Assembly: GCF_017309585.1 (NCBI RefSeq)
Contig: NZ_CP071321.1
Coordinates: 2,666,001-2,730,000 of the forward strand
Reading direction: 5' to 3'
From: Nitrogeniibacter aestuarii
GTDB taxonomy: Bacteria; Pseudomonadota; Gammaproteobacteria; Burkholderiales; Rhodocyclaceae
Length of the DNA stretch: 64,000 nt
Position numbers and translations under genes: made by a program. The notes beneath the pieces were generated by a model. That model had not been told where the DNA came from, did not search any database, and saw only the letters and a program-made list of their open reading frames with translations. Every line of letters starts with the position of its first letter. Position 1 is the stretch's first letter. This document shows positions 42,649 through 51,213 of the stretch, piece by piece.

Positions 42649-45307
42649 GGTAGTCCTTGCGGCACACGCCACGCACCGCACACCAGTCGCAACTGCGCCC
42701 GCTGCCATTGGCCGGCATGGGCGTCCCCGCCCCGATCCGGGTAAAGAGGTCGATGAGTCGGGTCACATGGGCTTGGGCATGCGCCTGCGGCGCGTCGACC
42801 CTCGCCTGGTCGATGGTGTCGCCGTCGAGCGCGACATAGGCGGCCTCCGTCACCGATGGCCCGACCAGGGCGGCATACACCGCCAATTGTCCGTCTTCCG
42901 GATCTTTGGCCTGACGCTTGAGCTGATCGATGTCACGTGTCTTGTAATCGAGCACGGCCACATCGTCGTCACGTCGGTCCATGCGGTCAATTCGTCCCTT
43001 GAGCGTGATCTGGTCACCATCGGCAAGGGGGAGCGGACGCGTCACTGCATGCTCGCCCACCGTGTAGCGCCACCCGTCCGATTCACGCCGCTGCTGCCAG
43101 GTCAGGTAGTCCTGCAGATGCGCTTGCCACCGCATCAGCCAGGCCCCTTCGAAAAAACTCTGGGCGCCCATCGCTTCAAAAACCTGCCGACTGATGGCCT
43201 CCAGTGCGGCGAGCATGCCTGCCACGTCCTGCCCGCTCACCACCGGGTAGGCCTGGTGGAAGCGATCGAGCACATCGTGGACGAACTGCCCGTATTCGCG
43301 CTTCTCAAGCGCCTCCTGCACGGCTTCAGCCTCGTCGATACCCAGCATGAAGCGCAGAAAGTACTGGTAGGGGCAACGCACCAGCGACTCGTAACCATAG
43401 GCGGTCACTGAGGCCGGACGAAGCGCCTTGGGTACCTCGGGTGCGGGCACTGGCGTGCCCTCATGGACCACGCGAGGCATGGGCACCGCCGCCGCCGGCA
43501 CAACCAGCCCCCTGCCCGTCCCCAGGGTGTGCGCCAGATCGAGCAGATCGAGATCGCTGGCCAACGCATTGGGCTCACCCGCCTTGAGTCGCTGCCAGGT
43601 GAAGGTCACTCGCCGGCAACCCGCGAGCAGGTTGACCAGATCGTCACGCAAACGACGAATACTGGCCCCCACGCCCGGCAGACCGAGGTCCTGTCGCACC
43701 CCCTCGTGGGCAAAGACCGGCCGCTGGGATTCCGCCTTGAGTTGTTCGCCATCAGCACCGATCACGATCGCCAGCTCGAAGTGCCGCAGGCGACAAGCGG
43801 GAAGATGCGTCATCACCACCGGGCTGCGAATGGAGCGGTCACGGAACAAGGCCTCGTCCATGCCGCGCTCGAACCATGCACGCCACTCATCGAAACTCAG
43901 TTCGCACTGCTCGGCGCGCAACTCGTCACGCCGCCCTTCGATCCATTCGATCAGGACCTGTCCGGCAGCGTCGTCCGCCAGGGGGGGCATCGCGCCAAGG
44001 GCCTCGAGGGTGGCCAGCAATCGACTCAGCCAGGCAGAAGGTCCCGCTGCGGAATGGCCGAACGCGTCACGCGCAGCCTTGAGCCGGTCGATGAACGTAT
44101 CCACGTCGGGCGCCAACTGCTTCAGGCAGCCCAACTGCTCGAAGCCCGCCACAAAGTTCGCCCCACTGATGGCCGCCTCCAGCGCCAGAATGGCTTCGTC
44201 TCGTGCGGCCGGCGCGATATCGGCAAGCAAAAAGGGAGATTTAGCCAGATCGAGCAGATCGCGGTGGTAGGCGTTCCCGGCCAATGTCCGGAAGATGGCG
44301 TCGATCAGCGCCGCGGCACGGGTGGTCGAGAGCTTCCAGCCGGATTCATCGGCAACCAGAATGCGGTCGCGCTCAAGCAGCGCCCGCGCTCGCCTCGCAA
44401 CGAGACGATCGACCGCCACCAGGGCAATTGACTCGACCCCGGCCGCCAGCGCCGACTTGACGCGCTCGACGACCGCGTGCGCCTCTTGCTCAAGCGACTC
44501 GGCGCACAGCAAGGTCACCCGGTCATCAATGGCGGCCGGGGCCGGCAGTCCGGCGACACGCGCCTTCAGTGGCATGTCGTCGGCCGCGTCATGCGGCCAC
44601 GCGGCATTGAGCCAGTCGAGCATCGGACCGCCGCCAACGCGGCGATCAGCCTCGCACAGAATGACCGGCACCTGCTCGGCATGCGCAGCCAGCCACTCGT
44701 GCCACGGTCGCGGTAACGGGCCCTCGGCAATCACCAGCAAGGGGTTGGGGGCTGACCGGGTCCATTGTGCTGCCGCCAATAGCCTGGCGGCCGTCACCGA
44801 AGGCGCCCCCGTTGTTTCGGCCAGCCACAAGGCGTGGACCACGCGCGCTTCAAAGCGAAGGGCCGCGTCTTCACGCGCTTCGTAGGCAGCGGCCAGTTGG
44901 GCGCTCAACGCCTCTTCGCTCGCCGGCAGATGGGCGCCATGTTCCGTCAGCTCGTCGAACAAGGCAATGAATTCGGCACACAAGGTCCAGAGATCACCCT
45001 GGGCGAACCAACGTCGTTCGCGCAGCTGCTGATACAGGGCAAACCTGCGCCGGTGGTCCGGCATGGGCGCGAAACCTTCGACCCAGGGGCGCAGGTGCAC
45101 CTGCAGGGTTTCCACCGGCGGCAGCAAGAGGGCGTGCCCTGCGGCCTCGACCAGCGCCCGCTTGATATCGGGCGCGATCATGAGGTTGGGCACCACAACA
45201 CGCCAACGGGTCAGATCTCGATCAGTGCAGATCTCGACAAGAGCCCGCGCACAGGCATCGACGAAGCCCTCGCCGGGTGCAATCCGGACGTGACGGAGCC
45301 CCGTCAT
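42635..45307 (-). CDS. addB: AddB-like PD-(D/E)XK nuclease
   Basis: 890 residues. The C-terminal nuclease has GRIDRMDRRDDDVAVLDYKTRD. An iron-sulfur staple is formed by an early Cys in LVRCPYQYFLRFML and a terminal C-x2-C-x5-C (CDWCAVRGVCRKD). The N-terminal part resembles an inactivated UvrD-like fold and shows no Walker A GKT/GKS, as expected of proteobacterial AddB. It pairs with AddA in recombinational repair. It starts 10 nt after the fdxA stop. Confidence 0.88.
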   Translation of the reverse strand: MTGLRHVRIAPGEGFVDACARALVEICTDRDLTRWRVVVPNLMIAPDIKRALVEAAGHALLLPPVETLQVHLRPWVEGFAPMPDHRRRFALYQQLRERRWFAQGDLWTLCAEFIALFDELTEHGAHLPASEEALSAQLAAAYEAREDAALRFEARVVHALWLAETTGAPSVTAARLLAAAQWTRSAPNPLLVIAEGPLPRPWHEWLAAHAEQVPVILCEADRRVGGGPMLDWLNAAWPHDAADDMPLKARVAGLPAPAAIDDRVTLLCAESLEQEAHAVVERVKSALAAGVESIALVAVDRLVARRARALLERDRILVADESGWKLSTTRAAALIDAIFRTLAGNAYHRDLLDLAKSPFLLADIAPAARDEAILALEAAISGANFVAGFEQLGCLKQLAPDVDTFIDRLKAARDAFGHSAAGPSAWLSRLLATLEALGAMPPLADDAAGQVLIEWIEGRRDELRAEQCELSFDEWRAWFERGMDEALFRDRSIRSPVVMTHLPACRLRHFELAIVIGADGEQLKAESQRPVFAHEGVRQDLGLPGVGASIRRLRDDLVNLLAGCRRVTFTWQRLKAGEPNALASDLDLLDLAHTLGTGRGLVVPAAAVPMPRVVHEGTPVPAPEVPKALRPASVTAYGYESLVRCPYQYFLRFMLGIDEAEAVQEALEKREYGQFVHDVLDRFHQAYPVVSGQDVAGMLAALEAISRQVFEAMGAQSFFEGAWLMRWQAHLQDYLTWQQRRESDGWRYTVGEHAVTRPLPLADGDQITLKGRIDRMDRRDDDVAVLDYKTRDIDQLKRQAKDPEDGQLAVYAALVGPSVTEAAYVALDGDTIDQARVDAPQAHAQAHVTRLIDLFTRIGAGTPMPANGSGRSCDWCAVRGVCRKDYHDEH

Positions 45308-45317
45308 TGGCCGCCTG

Positions 45318-45641
45318 TCAGCGCTCGAGCAGGTGTTTCTTGTCCTTGACCTTGGCCCATTCGTCGGCGTCGGACAGCGGGTCCTTGCGCTCGATGATCA
45401 CTTTCCACTGGCTGGCCAGCTCGGCGTTGATCGCGATGAATTCCTGTTGGTCATCCGGCACGTCATCTTCGGCGTAGATGGCCTCGACCGGGCACTCGGC
45501 CACGCACAGGGTGCAGTCGATGCACTCTTCAGGGTCGATCACCAGAAAGTTCGGGCCTTCATGAAAGCAGTCCACCGGGCACACGTCCACGCAATCGGTG
45601 TATTTGCATTTGACACAGGCTTCGGTCACCACGTAGGTCAT
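45318..45641 (-). CDS. fdxA: 7Fe ferredoxin FdxA
   Basis: 107 residues from the ATG at 45641 (MTYVVTEACVKCKYTDC). Two cluster motifs are present: Cys9, Cys17, Cys21 with Cys50 region, and CIDCTLCVAECP (Cys40, 43, 46, 50); FdxA proteins hold one [3Fe-4S] and one [4Fe-4S] cluster. The C-terminal extension (ELASQWKVIIERKDPLSDAD) is typical. The open frame further upstream is in the intergenic region and is not coding. It may be cotranscribed with addB, which also needs a cluster. Confidence 0.95.
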   Translation of the reverse strand: MTYVVTEACVKCKYTDCVDVCPVDCFHEGPNFLVIDPEECIDCTLCVAECPVEAIYAEDDVPDDQQEFIAINAELASQWKVIIERKDPLSDADEWAKVKDKKHLLER

Positions 45642-45713
45642 TTCAGTTTGTCTCCATGTGTTGCGTCCACACCACAGGGCCGCGAGGCGCCCCCATGCAG
45701 TGCATTCAGGCAA

Positions 45714-45722
45714 ACTATAGCA
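45714..45722 (-). promoter_or_regulatory. candidate extended -10 promoter of fdxA
   Basis: TGCTATAGT on the minus strand combines the TGn extension with a five-of-six -10 box, about 73 nt upstream of the fdxA ATG. No good -35 box is visible, which is acceptable for an extended -10 promoter. Confidence 0.4.
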
Positions 45723-45774
45723 GCGAAGCCGGTGCGAAAGGCGCCGTCCGAGGTACCGTCGAGCGCGCGTCAAG

Positions 45775-45803
45775 TTGACGCGCACGGCGCCTTGGCATAA
45801 GTT
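45775..45803 (+). promoter_or_regulatory. candidate trxA promoter
   Basis: TTGACG (five of six) and TAAGTT (three of six) are separated by 17 nt, about 97 nt upstream of the trxA ATG in the divergent fdxA-trxA spacer. The -10 box is weak. Confidence 0.35.
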
Positions 45804-45899
45804 CGTGCAATACCGCATCAGGGCAGCCGCCCTGCAAGCCTGTTGGCCATTTTCGGCCCATCCCGATTGAATCCCTACTGAAGGACCCCGACGCGAATC

Positions 45900-46226
45900 A
45901 TGAGCGAGCAAATCATTCACGCGACCGACGACACTTTTGACTCCGAGGTACTGCAATCACAAGTTCCAGTCCTGCTGGACTACTGGGCCGAATGGTGTGG
46001 CCCATGCAAGATGATCGCTCCGATCCTCGACGAAGTGGCCAAGGAGTACGACGGCAAGCTGAAAGTCGTCAAACTGAACATCGACGAGAACCAGGGCACG
46101 CCGGCCAAGTTCGGCATCCGTGGCATTCCCACCCTGATGCTCTTCAAGGGCGGCAACGTGGAAGCCACCAAAGTGGGCGCGCTCTCCAAGTCGCAGCTGA
46201 CTGCTTTTATTGACAGCAACATCTGA
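45900..46226 (+). CDS. trxA: thioredoxin
   Basis: 108 residues, full-length thioredoxin. The redox motif is WCGPC (Cys33, Cys36) in DYWAEWCGPCKMIAPIL; the cis-Pro is in GIRGIPTLMLFKGG. It reduces protein disulfides in the cytoplasm, recycled by thioredoxin reductase. The trxA-rho order is common in Proteobacteria. Confidence 0.97.
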   Translation: MSEQIIHATDDTFDSEVLQSQVPVLLDYWAEWCGPCKMIAPILDEVAKEYDGKLKVVKLNIDENQGTPAKFGIRGIPTLMLFKGGNVEATKVGALSKSQLTAFIDSNI

Positions 46227-46250
46227 TCGGACCACAATCCGCTCAACTCA

Positions 46251-46301
46251 CCGCGACGCCCGGTAGTGGGCTCTCCGCCCTGATTTCTCCCGGCGTCGCG
46301 G
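46251..46301 (+). promoter_or_regulatory. rho leader inverted repeat and C-rich segment
   Basis: CCGCGACGCC (46251-46260) and GGCGTCGCGG (46292-46301) are perfect 10-bp inverted repeats around a 31-nt loop, between trxA and rho. The 70 nt that follow up to the rho ATG are rich in C and poor in G, which suits Rho binding. This could be the trxA 3' end, the rho autoregulatory leader, or both. Confidence 0.45.
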
Positions 46302-46372
46302 ATTAAATATCCCACCTCAAGCACGACCTTCTGGCCGCACCGGCCTCAAATCCCCACATCTGTAAGAAAATC

Positions 46373-47632
46373 ATGCAACTATCGGAGCTCAAGAATCTCC
46401 ACGTCAGCCAATTGCTGGAAATGGCGCAGGAGCACAGCATTGACGGTGCGAACCGTCTGCGCAAACAGGAACTCGTCTTCGCGCTGTTGAAGAATCGCGC
46501 CAAGAAAGGCGAACCCATCTTCGGCGATGGCGTGCTGGAGGTACTGCCCGACGGTTTCGGCTTCCTGCGCTCGCCCGAGGCGTCGTACCTGGCCGGCACT
46601 GACGACATCTACGTGTCGCCATCACAGATCCGCCGGTTCAATCTGCATACCGGTGACACCATCGAGGGCGAGATCCGCACCCCGAAGGATGGCGAACGTT
46701 ACTTCGCCATGGTCAAGGTGGACAAGATCAACCACGAGCCGCCCGAGGCGTGCAAGCACAAGATCCTGTTCGAGAACCTGACCCCGCTGCACCCGACCGA
46801 GTGTCTGCAGCTCGAACGCGACATGAAGGGCGGCGAAAACGTCACCTCCCGCGTTATCGACATGATCGCCCCGATCGGCAAGGGTCAGCGCGGTCTGCTG
46901 GTCGCACCGCCCAAGAGCGGCAAGACAGTGATGCTGCAGAACATTGCACATGCCATCACCGCGAACCACCCGGACGTCTCCCTCATCGTGCTGCTCATCG
47001 ACGAGCGCCCCGAGGAAGTGACCGAAATGCAACGCTCCGTCAAAGGCGAGGTCGTGGCCTCCACCTTCGATGAACCCGCTGCCCGTCACGTACAGGTCGC
47101 CGAGATGGTGATCGAAAAGGCCAAGCGCCTGGTCGAACACAAGAAAGACGTGGTCATTCTGCTCGACTCGCTCACCCGACTGGCGCGCGCCTACAACACC
47201 GTGGTGCCGGCCTCCGGCAAGGTGCTCACCGGTGGTGTCGATGCCAATGCCCTGCAAAAGCCCAAGCGCTTCTTCGGCGCTGCGCGGAACATCGAAGAAG
47301 GTGGATCACTGACCATCATCGCGACCGCCCTGATCGACACCGGCAGCCGCATGGATGACGTGATCTACGAAGAATTCAAGGGCACCGGCAACATGGAACT
47401 GCACCTGGACCGTCGCATGGCGGAAAAACGGGTGTATCCGGCCATCAACGTGAACCGCTCGGGTACCCGTCGCGAAGAACTGCTGATGGATCCGACCGTG
47501 CTGCAAAAGATCTGGATTCTGCGCAAGCTGCTCTACGGCATGGATGACATCGATGCGATGGAATTCCTGCTCGACAAGATCAAGCAGACCAAGAGCAATG
47601 GAGAGTTCTTCGACGCCATGCGTCGGGGCTGA
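46373..47632 (+). CDS. rho: transcription termination factor Rho
   Basis: 419 residues. Hexameric RNA helicase that ends transcription. The N-terminal helix bundle (LKNLHVSQLLEMAQEHSI) and cold-shock-like RNA-binding domain (GDGVLEVLPDGFGFLRSPE, YLAGTDDIYVSPSQIRRF) precede the ATPase core with Walker A APPKSGKT (178-185), Walker B VVILLDSLTRLARAYN, the Q loop LTGGVDANALQKPKRFFG and R loop NMELHLDRRMAEKRVYPAI. It ends at an intrinsic terminator. Confidence 0.98.
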   Translation: MQLSELKNLHVSQLLEMAQEHSIDGANRLRKQELVFALLKNRAKKGEPIFGDGVLEVLPDGFGFLRSPEASYLAGTDDIYVSPSQIRRFNLHTGDTIEGEIRTPKDGERYFAMVKVDKINHEPPEACKHKILFENLTPLHPTECLQLERDMKGGENVTSRVIDMIAPIGKGQRGLLVAPPKSGKTVMLQNIAHAITANHPDVSLIVLLIDERPEEVTEMQRSVKGEVVASTFDEPAARHVQVAEMVIEKAKRLVEHKKDVVILLDSLTRLARAYNTVVPASGKVLTGGVDANALQKPKRFFGAARNIEEGGSLTIIATALIDTGSRMDDVIYEEFKGTGNMELHLDRRMAEKRVYPAINVNRSGTRREELLMDPTVLQKIWILRKLLYGMDDIDAMEFLLDKIKQTKSNGEFFDAMRRG

Positions 47633-47650
47633 AGCGCCTGATCTGCAAGC

Positions 47651-47678
47651 AAAAACGCCACCTTCGGGTGGCGTTTTT
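47651..47678. terminator. intrinsic terminator between rho and the RES gene
   Basis: AAAAACGCCACC, loop TTCG, GGTGGCGTTTTT is a 12-bp stem with T-runs on both strands, 19 nt after the rho stop and 26 nt before the convergent RES-domain stop. Confidence 0.93.
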
Positions 47679-47703
47679 CGTGACCGGCCCTGCCCGTGCG
47701 GCT

Positions 47704-48423
47704 TCACTGCCGCCAGCGTTCGGCACTGAAACTCATTGATTCGGATTCACGGCGCCACAACACACCATCGGCATTGACCGCCAGCCACCACGTTTGCGTG
47801 GCCGGCAATGGCTTCTTGCGCGCGAATCCGCTCGGCGTGAGCAAGGCAAGACACCACGCCGGCTGTTCGGCGCGCACCGAGCGATAGACAATGCCGCCGA
47901 CACCGGCTGTTCGGGCAACGCGGGCAAACGCCTGGGTCCCGGTGTAATCGACCGGATGCGTCCAGACGGCGGCGTCTGTATCGAACGGCGCGCGGCGCAA
48001 GTCCACGGTGCTCGTCATGACCTCTGCCCCGAATGCCGTATGCGGTACCGGCTCGATGCGATCGAGATCGACCGCGTCACCGAGAAACTTCCATCGCCAG
48101 TAACCCAGCTCGGCACCGGCCGTCGCGACCGTATCGGCCCCGTAAAACACGCCTTCATCCACCCCGGTGCGAAAACGTGACCCGCCCGGCAACGGCGGAT
48201 ACCGAAATGGCGTGGCAAGGAGGTAATCGAGTGGCTGGGCCTCGAGGGGGACCTGTGGTTTGGCACCATCGAGCAAGGCTTCGAGGATGTCCTGCTCTTC
48301 GGGCGAATCGACGATCTTCATGGTGGAGGCCACATGCTGTGCCTCGACCATGCGCCACACCTGCCCGCGCCACGGGCGTGCTTCAGACGATACCGCGGGA
48401 GGCGTCCAGATATTGAACGACAC
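47704..48423 (-). CDS. RES-domain toxin (NAD+-degrading type)
   Basis: 239 residues from a GTG at 48423. RES-domain landmarks are the early Arg in WRGQVWRMVEAQH, GSRFRTGVDEGVFYGADTVA with the Tyr, the Glu of TAGAELGYWRWKF, and the Ser in GGIVYRSVRAEQPAWCLAL. Known RES toxins cleave NAD+ by phosphorolysis or hydrolysis and are neutralised by Xre/ParS-type antitoxins. The start lies 41 nt inside the antitoxin gene, which precedes it, so the two are coupled. Toxic activity is inferred from family only. Confidence 0.85.
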   Translation of the reverse strand: MSFNIWTPPAVSSEARPWRGQVWRMVEAQHVASTMKIVDSPEEQDILEALLDGAKPQVPLEAQPLDYLLATPFRYPPLPGGSRFRTGVDEGVFYGADTVATAGAELGYWRWKFLGDAVDLDRIEPVPHTAFGAEVMTSTVDLRRAPFDTDAAVWTHPVDYTGTQAFARVARTAGVGGIVYRSVRAEQPAWCLALLTPSGFARKKPLPATQTWWLAVNADGVLWRRESESMSFSAERWRQ

Positions 48424-48763
48424 GAACCAGACCCTCAGTGGAAGTCATCAAATCGATCGGGCGGCCCCCGAGCGCACGATTGTCGCTGGCAAGCCATTTA
48501 CGGGCCGTACTCTCCTCACCCACGATGGAATCGAGGGATCGAAACGCCCGCACGAGCAGCACGGCAAACTCCCACTCTTTGCGGTTCGGTTCAAGTTGGT
48601 AGGTGCCGCCGTACAGCCGGGTGACCGTCGCCGGGCTGAGACCCAGCACCTTGCCCAGCAGCGTACGCGTCAGCGACATGCGCTCCGCCGCTCGCGTTAC
48701 CGCCTTGCTCAACACCGCTCGCGCCTCGGGCTGCACTGTCCTGGAATTGGCGATGGCACTCAT
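48383..48763 (-). CDS. Xre/MbcA/ParS-type antitoxin
   Basis: 126 residues. The N-terminal half is a helix-turn-helix of the Xre-like toxin-binding type (LTRTLLGKVLGLSPATVTRL), and the C-terminal half is the MbcA/ParS/Xre domain with ARKWLASDNRALGGRPIDLM and VVQYLDASRG. This pairing defines the RES-Xre type II toxin-antitoxin system. The gene overlaps the toxin by 41 nt, and a 14-bp perfect palindrome lies 16 nt upstream as a likely autoregulatory operator. Confidence 0.9.
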   Translation of the reverse strand: MSAIANSRTVQPEARAVLSKAVTRAAERMSLTRTLLGKVLGLSPATVTRLYGGTYQLEPNRKEWEFAVLLVRAFRSLDSIVGEESTARKWLASDNRALGGRPIDLMTSTEGLVRVVQYLDASRGIV

Positions 48764-48778
48764 TGCACCCTCCGAATA

Positions 48779-48792
48779 ATTTCCATGGAAAT
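48779..48792 (-). promoter_or_regulatory. palindromic operator candidate of the RES-Xre pair
   Basis: ATTTCCATGGAAAT is a perfect 14-bp palindrome in AT-rich DNA, 16 nt before the antitoxin ATG. Antitoxins with an HTH domain usually repress their own promoter through such sites. Confidence 0.6.
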
Positions 48793-48946
48793 AATACTAA
48801 ATCAAATTTTCCACAGAAACAAACAAACGATCATTCATCAGGGTCAACACGAGTAGGCAAAGCCGCTTCCGCGATCAATGATTGGCAGAAAAAGCGATGC
48901 CACACCAAGACAACAATACGGCACAGAAAAACCGGAGAGGGGGTGC

Positions 48947-50230
48947 ATGGTGGACGCAAAAAAGTGTCTGAACGCCATGTTCGCGGCCGCGCTGGACGCA
49001 GCACGGCCAGAACATGTCGTTCCTGCCGCACTGGACGGCATTGCAACGCCTGAAGGGCGTATTGTGGTCGTCGGCGCTGGCAAGGCCTCAGCGGCCATGG
49101 CTGCTGCTGTGGAGAAACACTGGGCACACCTGTCCGAGCGCATGAGCGGCCTTGTGGTCACTCGCGACGGCCATGCCGTGCCCTGTCATCACATCGAAAT
49201 CGTCGAAGCGGCACATCCGGTGCCGGATGCCCGAGGACGGGACGCTGCACGACGCATCATGGACGAAACGCTCAAGGGGCTGACCGCCAACGATCTGGTC
49301 CTTGCGCTCATCTCCGGCGGTGGGTCCGCGCTGCTTGCCCTGCCCGCGCCAGGCATTTTGCTTGAGGAAAAACAACAGCTCAGTCGTGCCCTGCTACGCA
49401 GCGGTGCGTCGATCAGCGAAATCAATTGCGTGCGCAAACATCTGTCCGCCATCAAAGGCGGGCGCATGGCACTGGCGTGCTCCCCGGCACGGGTGGTCAC
49501 GCTCCTGATCTCGGATGTGCCGGGCGACGATCCGTCGATCATCGCCTCGGGCCCCACCCTGCCGGACCCCACCACCTGCGAGGGGGCGCTGACCATCCTG
49601 CAGCGCTACGGCATCGATATCCCCGAAGCAGTTGGCGAGGTCCTGATGGAAGGCTATGGCGAGACACCAAAGCCCAGCGATGAAGGGTTCGCCGGCCACG
49701 AGGTGCACATGATCGCAACGCCCGAACGTTCGCTGGAGGCCGCCGCTGAGGTGGCACGGACGTTCGGGCTTGAGGCGCACATCCTCTCCGACGCCATCGA
49801 GGGCGAATCACGAGACGTGGCCAAAACACTCGGCGCCATCGCACGACAGATTGCCGAGCGGCGCCAGCCATTTTCGCCCCCGTGCGTCTTGCTCTCAGGG
49901 GGAGAAACGACGGTGACCGTGCGGGGCACGGGCCGTGGTGGGCGCAACGTGGAGTTCCTCACCGCGCTGGCGCAAACGCTGCATGGGCATCCGCGGATTC
50001 ATGCACTGGCGGCAGACACCGATGGCATCGACGGCATGGAGGAAATCGCGGGGGCCATCATCGAGCCGAGCACCGAGTTTCGCGCACTCAACGCAGGCCA
50101 CACCCTGCAGTCGGTCCTCGACAACAACGACGGCCATACCCTGTTCGAGACCCTCGGCGATTCGCTCGTGACCGGCCCCACCCTGACCAATGTGAACGAC
50201 TTCAGGGCGATCCTGATTCTGCCGGATTGA
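48947..50230 (+). CDS. glycerate 2-kinase / TtuD-type (MOFRL family)
   Basis: 427 residues from the ATG at 48947 after GGAGAGGGG; the frame opens earlier without conserved residues. The N-terminal DUF4147 domain shows VVVGAGKASAAMAAAVE, EAAHPVPDARGRDAARRI and LISGGGSALLALPAPGI; SEINCVRKHLSAIKGGRMA and LISDVPGDDPSIIASGPT follow. The C-terminal MOFRL domain has LLSGGETTVTVRGTGRGGRN and ALAADTDGIDG. These enzymes phosphorylate glycerate to 2-phosphoglycerate; older annotations call them hydroxypyruvate reductase (ttuD). No other glycerate-pathway genes are near. Confidence 0.88.
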   Translation: MVDAKKCLNAMFAAALDAARPEHVVPAALDGIATPEGRIVVVGAGKASAAMAAAVEKHWAHLSERMSGLVVTRDGHAVPCHHIEIVEAAHPVPDARGRDAARRIMDETLKGLTANDLVLALISGGGSALLALPAPGILLEEKQQLSRALLRSGASISEINCVRKHLSAIKGGRMALACSPARVVTLLISDVPGDDPSIIASGPTLPDPTTCEGALTILQRYGIDIPEAVGEVLMEGYGETPKPSDEGFAGHEVHMIATPERSLEAAAEVARTFGLEAHILSDAIEGESRDVAKTLGAIARQIAERRQPFSPPCVLLSGGETTVTVRGTGRGGRNVEFLTALAQTLHGHPRIHALAADTDGIDGMEEIAGAIIEPSTEFRALNAGHTLQSVLDNNDGHTLFETLGDSLVTGPTLTNVNDFRAILILPD

Positions 50231-51113
50231 CCACCGCGTCGAGCACGCCAAGAAAACCGTCGACCACCGGGGTCCTTCGGTCTTGCGCGACGGCCACGGA
50301 AAGAGGGAAGCCGCCGATGACGTCGTCGAGCGGCTTGTACGTCACACCAGGCACCCGCACATGGGACAATTGCATCGGCAGGAGTGCCAGACCGACACCG
50401 GCAGCCACCAGACCGATCTGCGTCGTCGCCTCCCGGGCCAGCTGCACCACGTGGGCCTCAAAACCGGCAGCTCGAGCCGTCTGAGCCAGCAGACGCGGCA
50501 GCCCCGTCCCCGCATCCGACGGGAACGTGACAAAACGCTCCTGCGCCAGTTGCGCCATGCCCACCGATGGCGCATCGCTGAGCGGATGATCGTCGGGCAT
50601 GACAATGCAGACCGGATCATGCCAGATCTCCCGTACATCAATACCATCGGGTGCCGCACTGGCGGGCGAACGCACCAGGCCCACGTCGAGGCTATTGACC
50701 TGCAGGCGCTTGAACTGGGTGTCGGTAAACAGCTCTTCGAGCTGCAGATCCACGTGCGGAAAGGCCTCGCGGTACCGTCTGATCACCTGACTGAACACCG
50801 CGCTATACGGTAACGACGACGTGAAGCCGACCCGCAAGTGCCCTCGTTCGCCGCGGGCAGCGAGCAAGGCCGCATCCGCCGCCAGGGCCGCATCGGCCAG
50901 TAACTGGCGTGCGCGATCGAAAAAAACCTGCCCGGCCGGTGACAAGCGCACTTTGCGCTGGCTGCGTTCGAACAGCACGACGCCCAATTCTTCTTCCAGC
51001 GCACGAATCTGCATGGAAAGCGGTGGCTGAGCCATATGCAGTCGCTTCGCCGCCCGGGTAAAGCTCAGCTCCTCGGCCACTGCCACGAAATACCGCAGGT
51101 GACGAAATTCCAT
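50202..51113 (-). CDS. LysR-family transcriptional regulator
   Basis: 303 residues from the ATG at 51113 (MEFRHLRYFVAVAEELSFTRAAKRLHMAQ), the usual LysR N-terminal helix-turn-helix with AAKRLHMAQPPLSMQIRALE. The effector domain shows HLRVGFTSSLPYSAVF and VAAGVGLALLPM. It is transcribed divergently from an MFS transporter with a 100-nt spacer, so it probably controls that gene. Its 3' end overlaps the convergent glycerate kinase gene by 29 nt. The resemblance to BenM/CatM-like short LysR proteins is not enough to name an inducer. Confidence 0.93.
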   Translation of the reverse strand: MEFRHLRYFVAVAEELSFTRAAKRLHMAQPPLSMQIRALEEELGVVLFERSQRKVRLSPAGQVFFDRARQLLADAALAADAALLAARGERGHLRVGFTSSLPYSAVFSQVIRRYREAFPHVDLQLEELFTDTQFKRLQVNSLDVGLVRSPASAAPDGIDVREIWHDPVCIVMPDDHPLSDAPSVGMAQLAQERFVTFPSDAGTGLPRLLAQTARAAGFEAHVVQLAREATTQIGLVAAGVGLALLPMQLSHVRVPGVTYKPLDDVIGGFPLSVAVAQDRRTPVVDGFLGVLDAVVNPAESGSP

Positions 51114-51133
51114 TGATATCCAGAAAGTATCAA
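51113..51133. promoter_or_regulatory. LysR-type operator candidate
   Basis: TTGATA-N9-TATCAA is a perfect 6-bp inverted repeat directly abutting the LysR start codon in the LysR/MFS divergent spacer. It includes the T-N11-A arrangement of LysR sites and would suit autorepression plus control of the MFS gene. Confidence 0.5.
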
Positions 51134-51213
51134 ATGAAGACAAAACATATATTGGACATACCAGTAGCGCCTGTCTAGCATCAATCACCCCGATAGCCGC
51201 CCCCCTAACCCCC

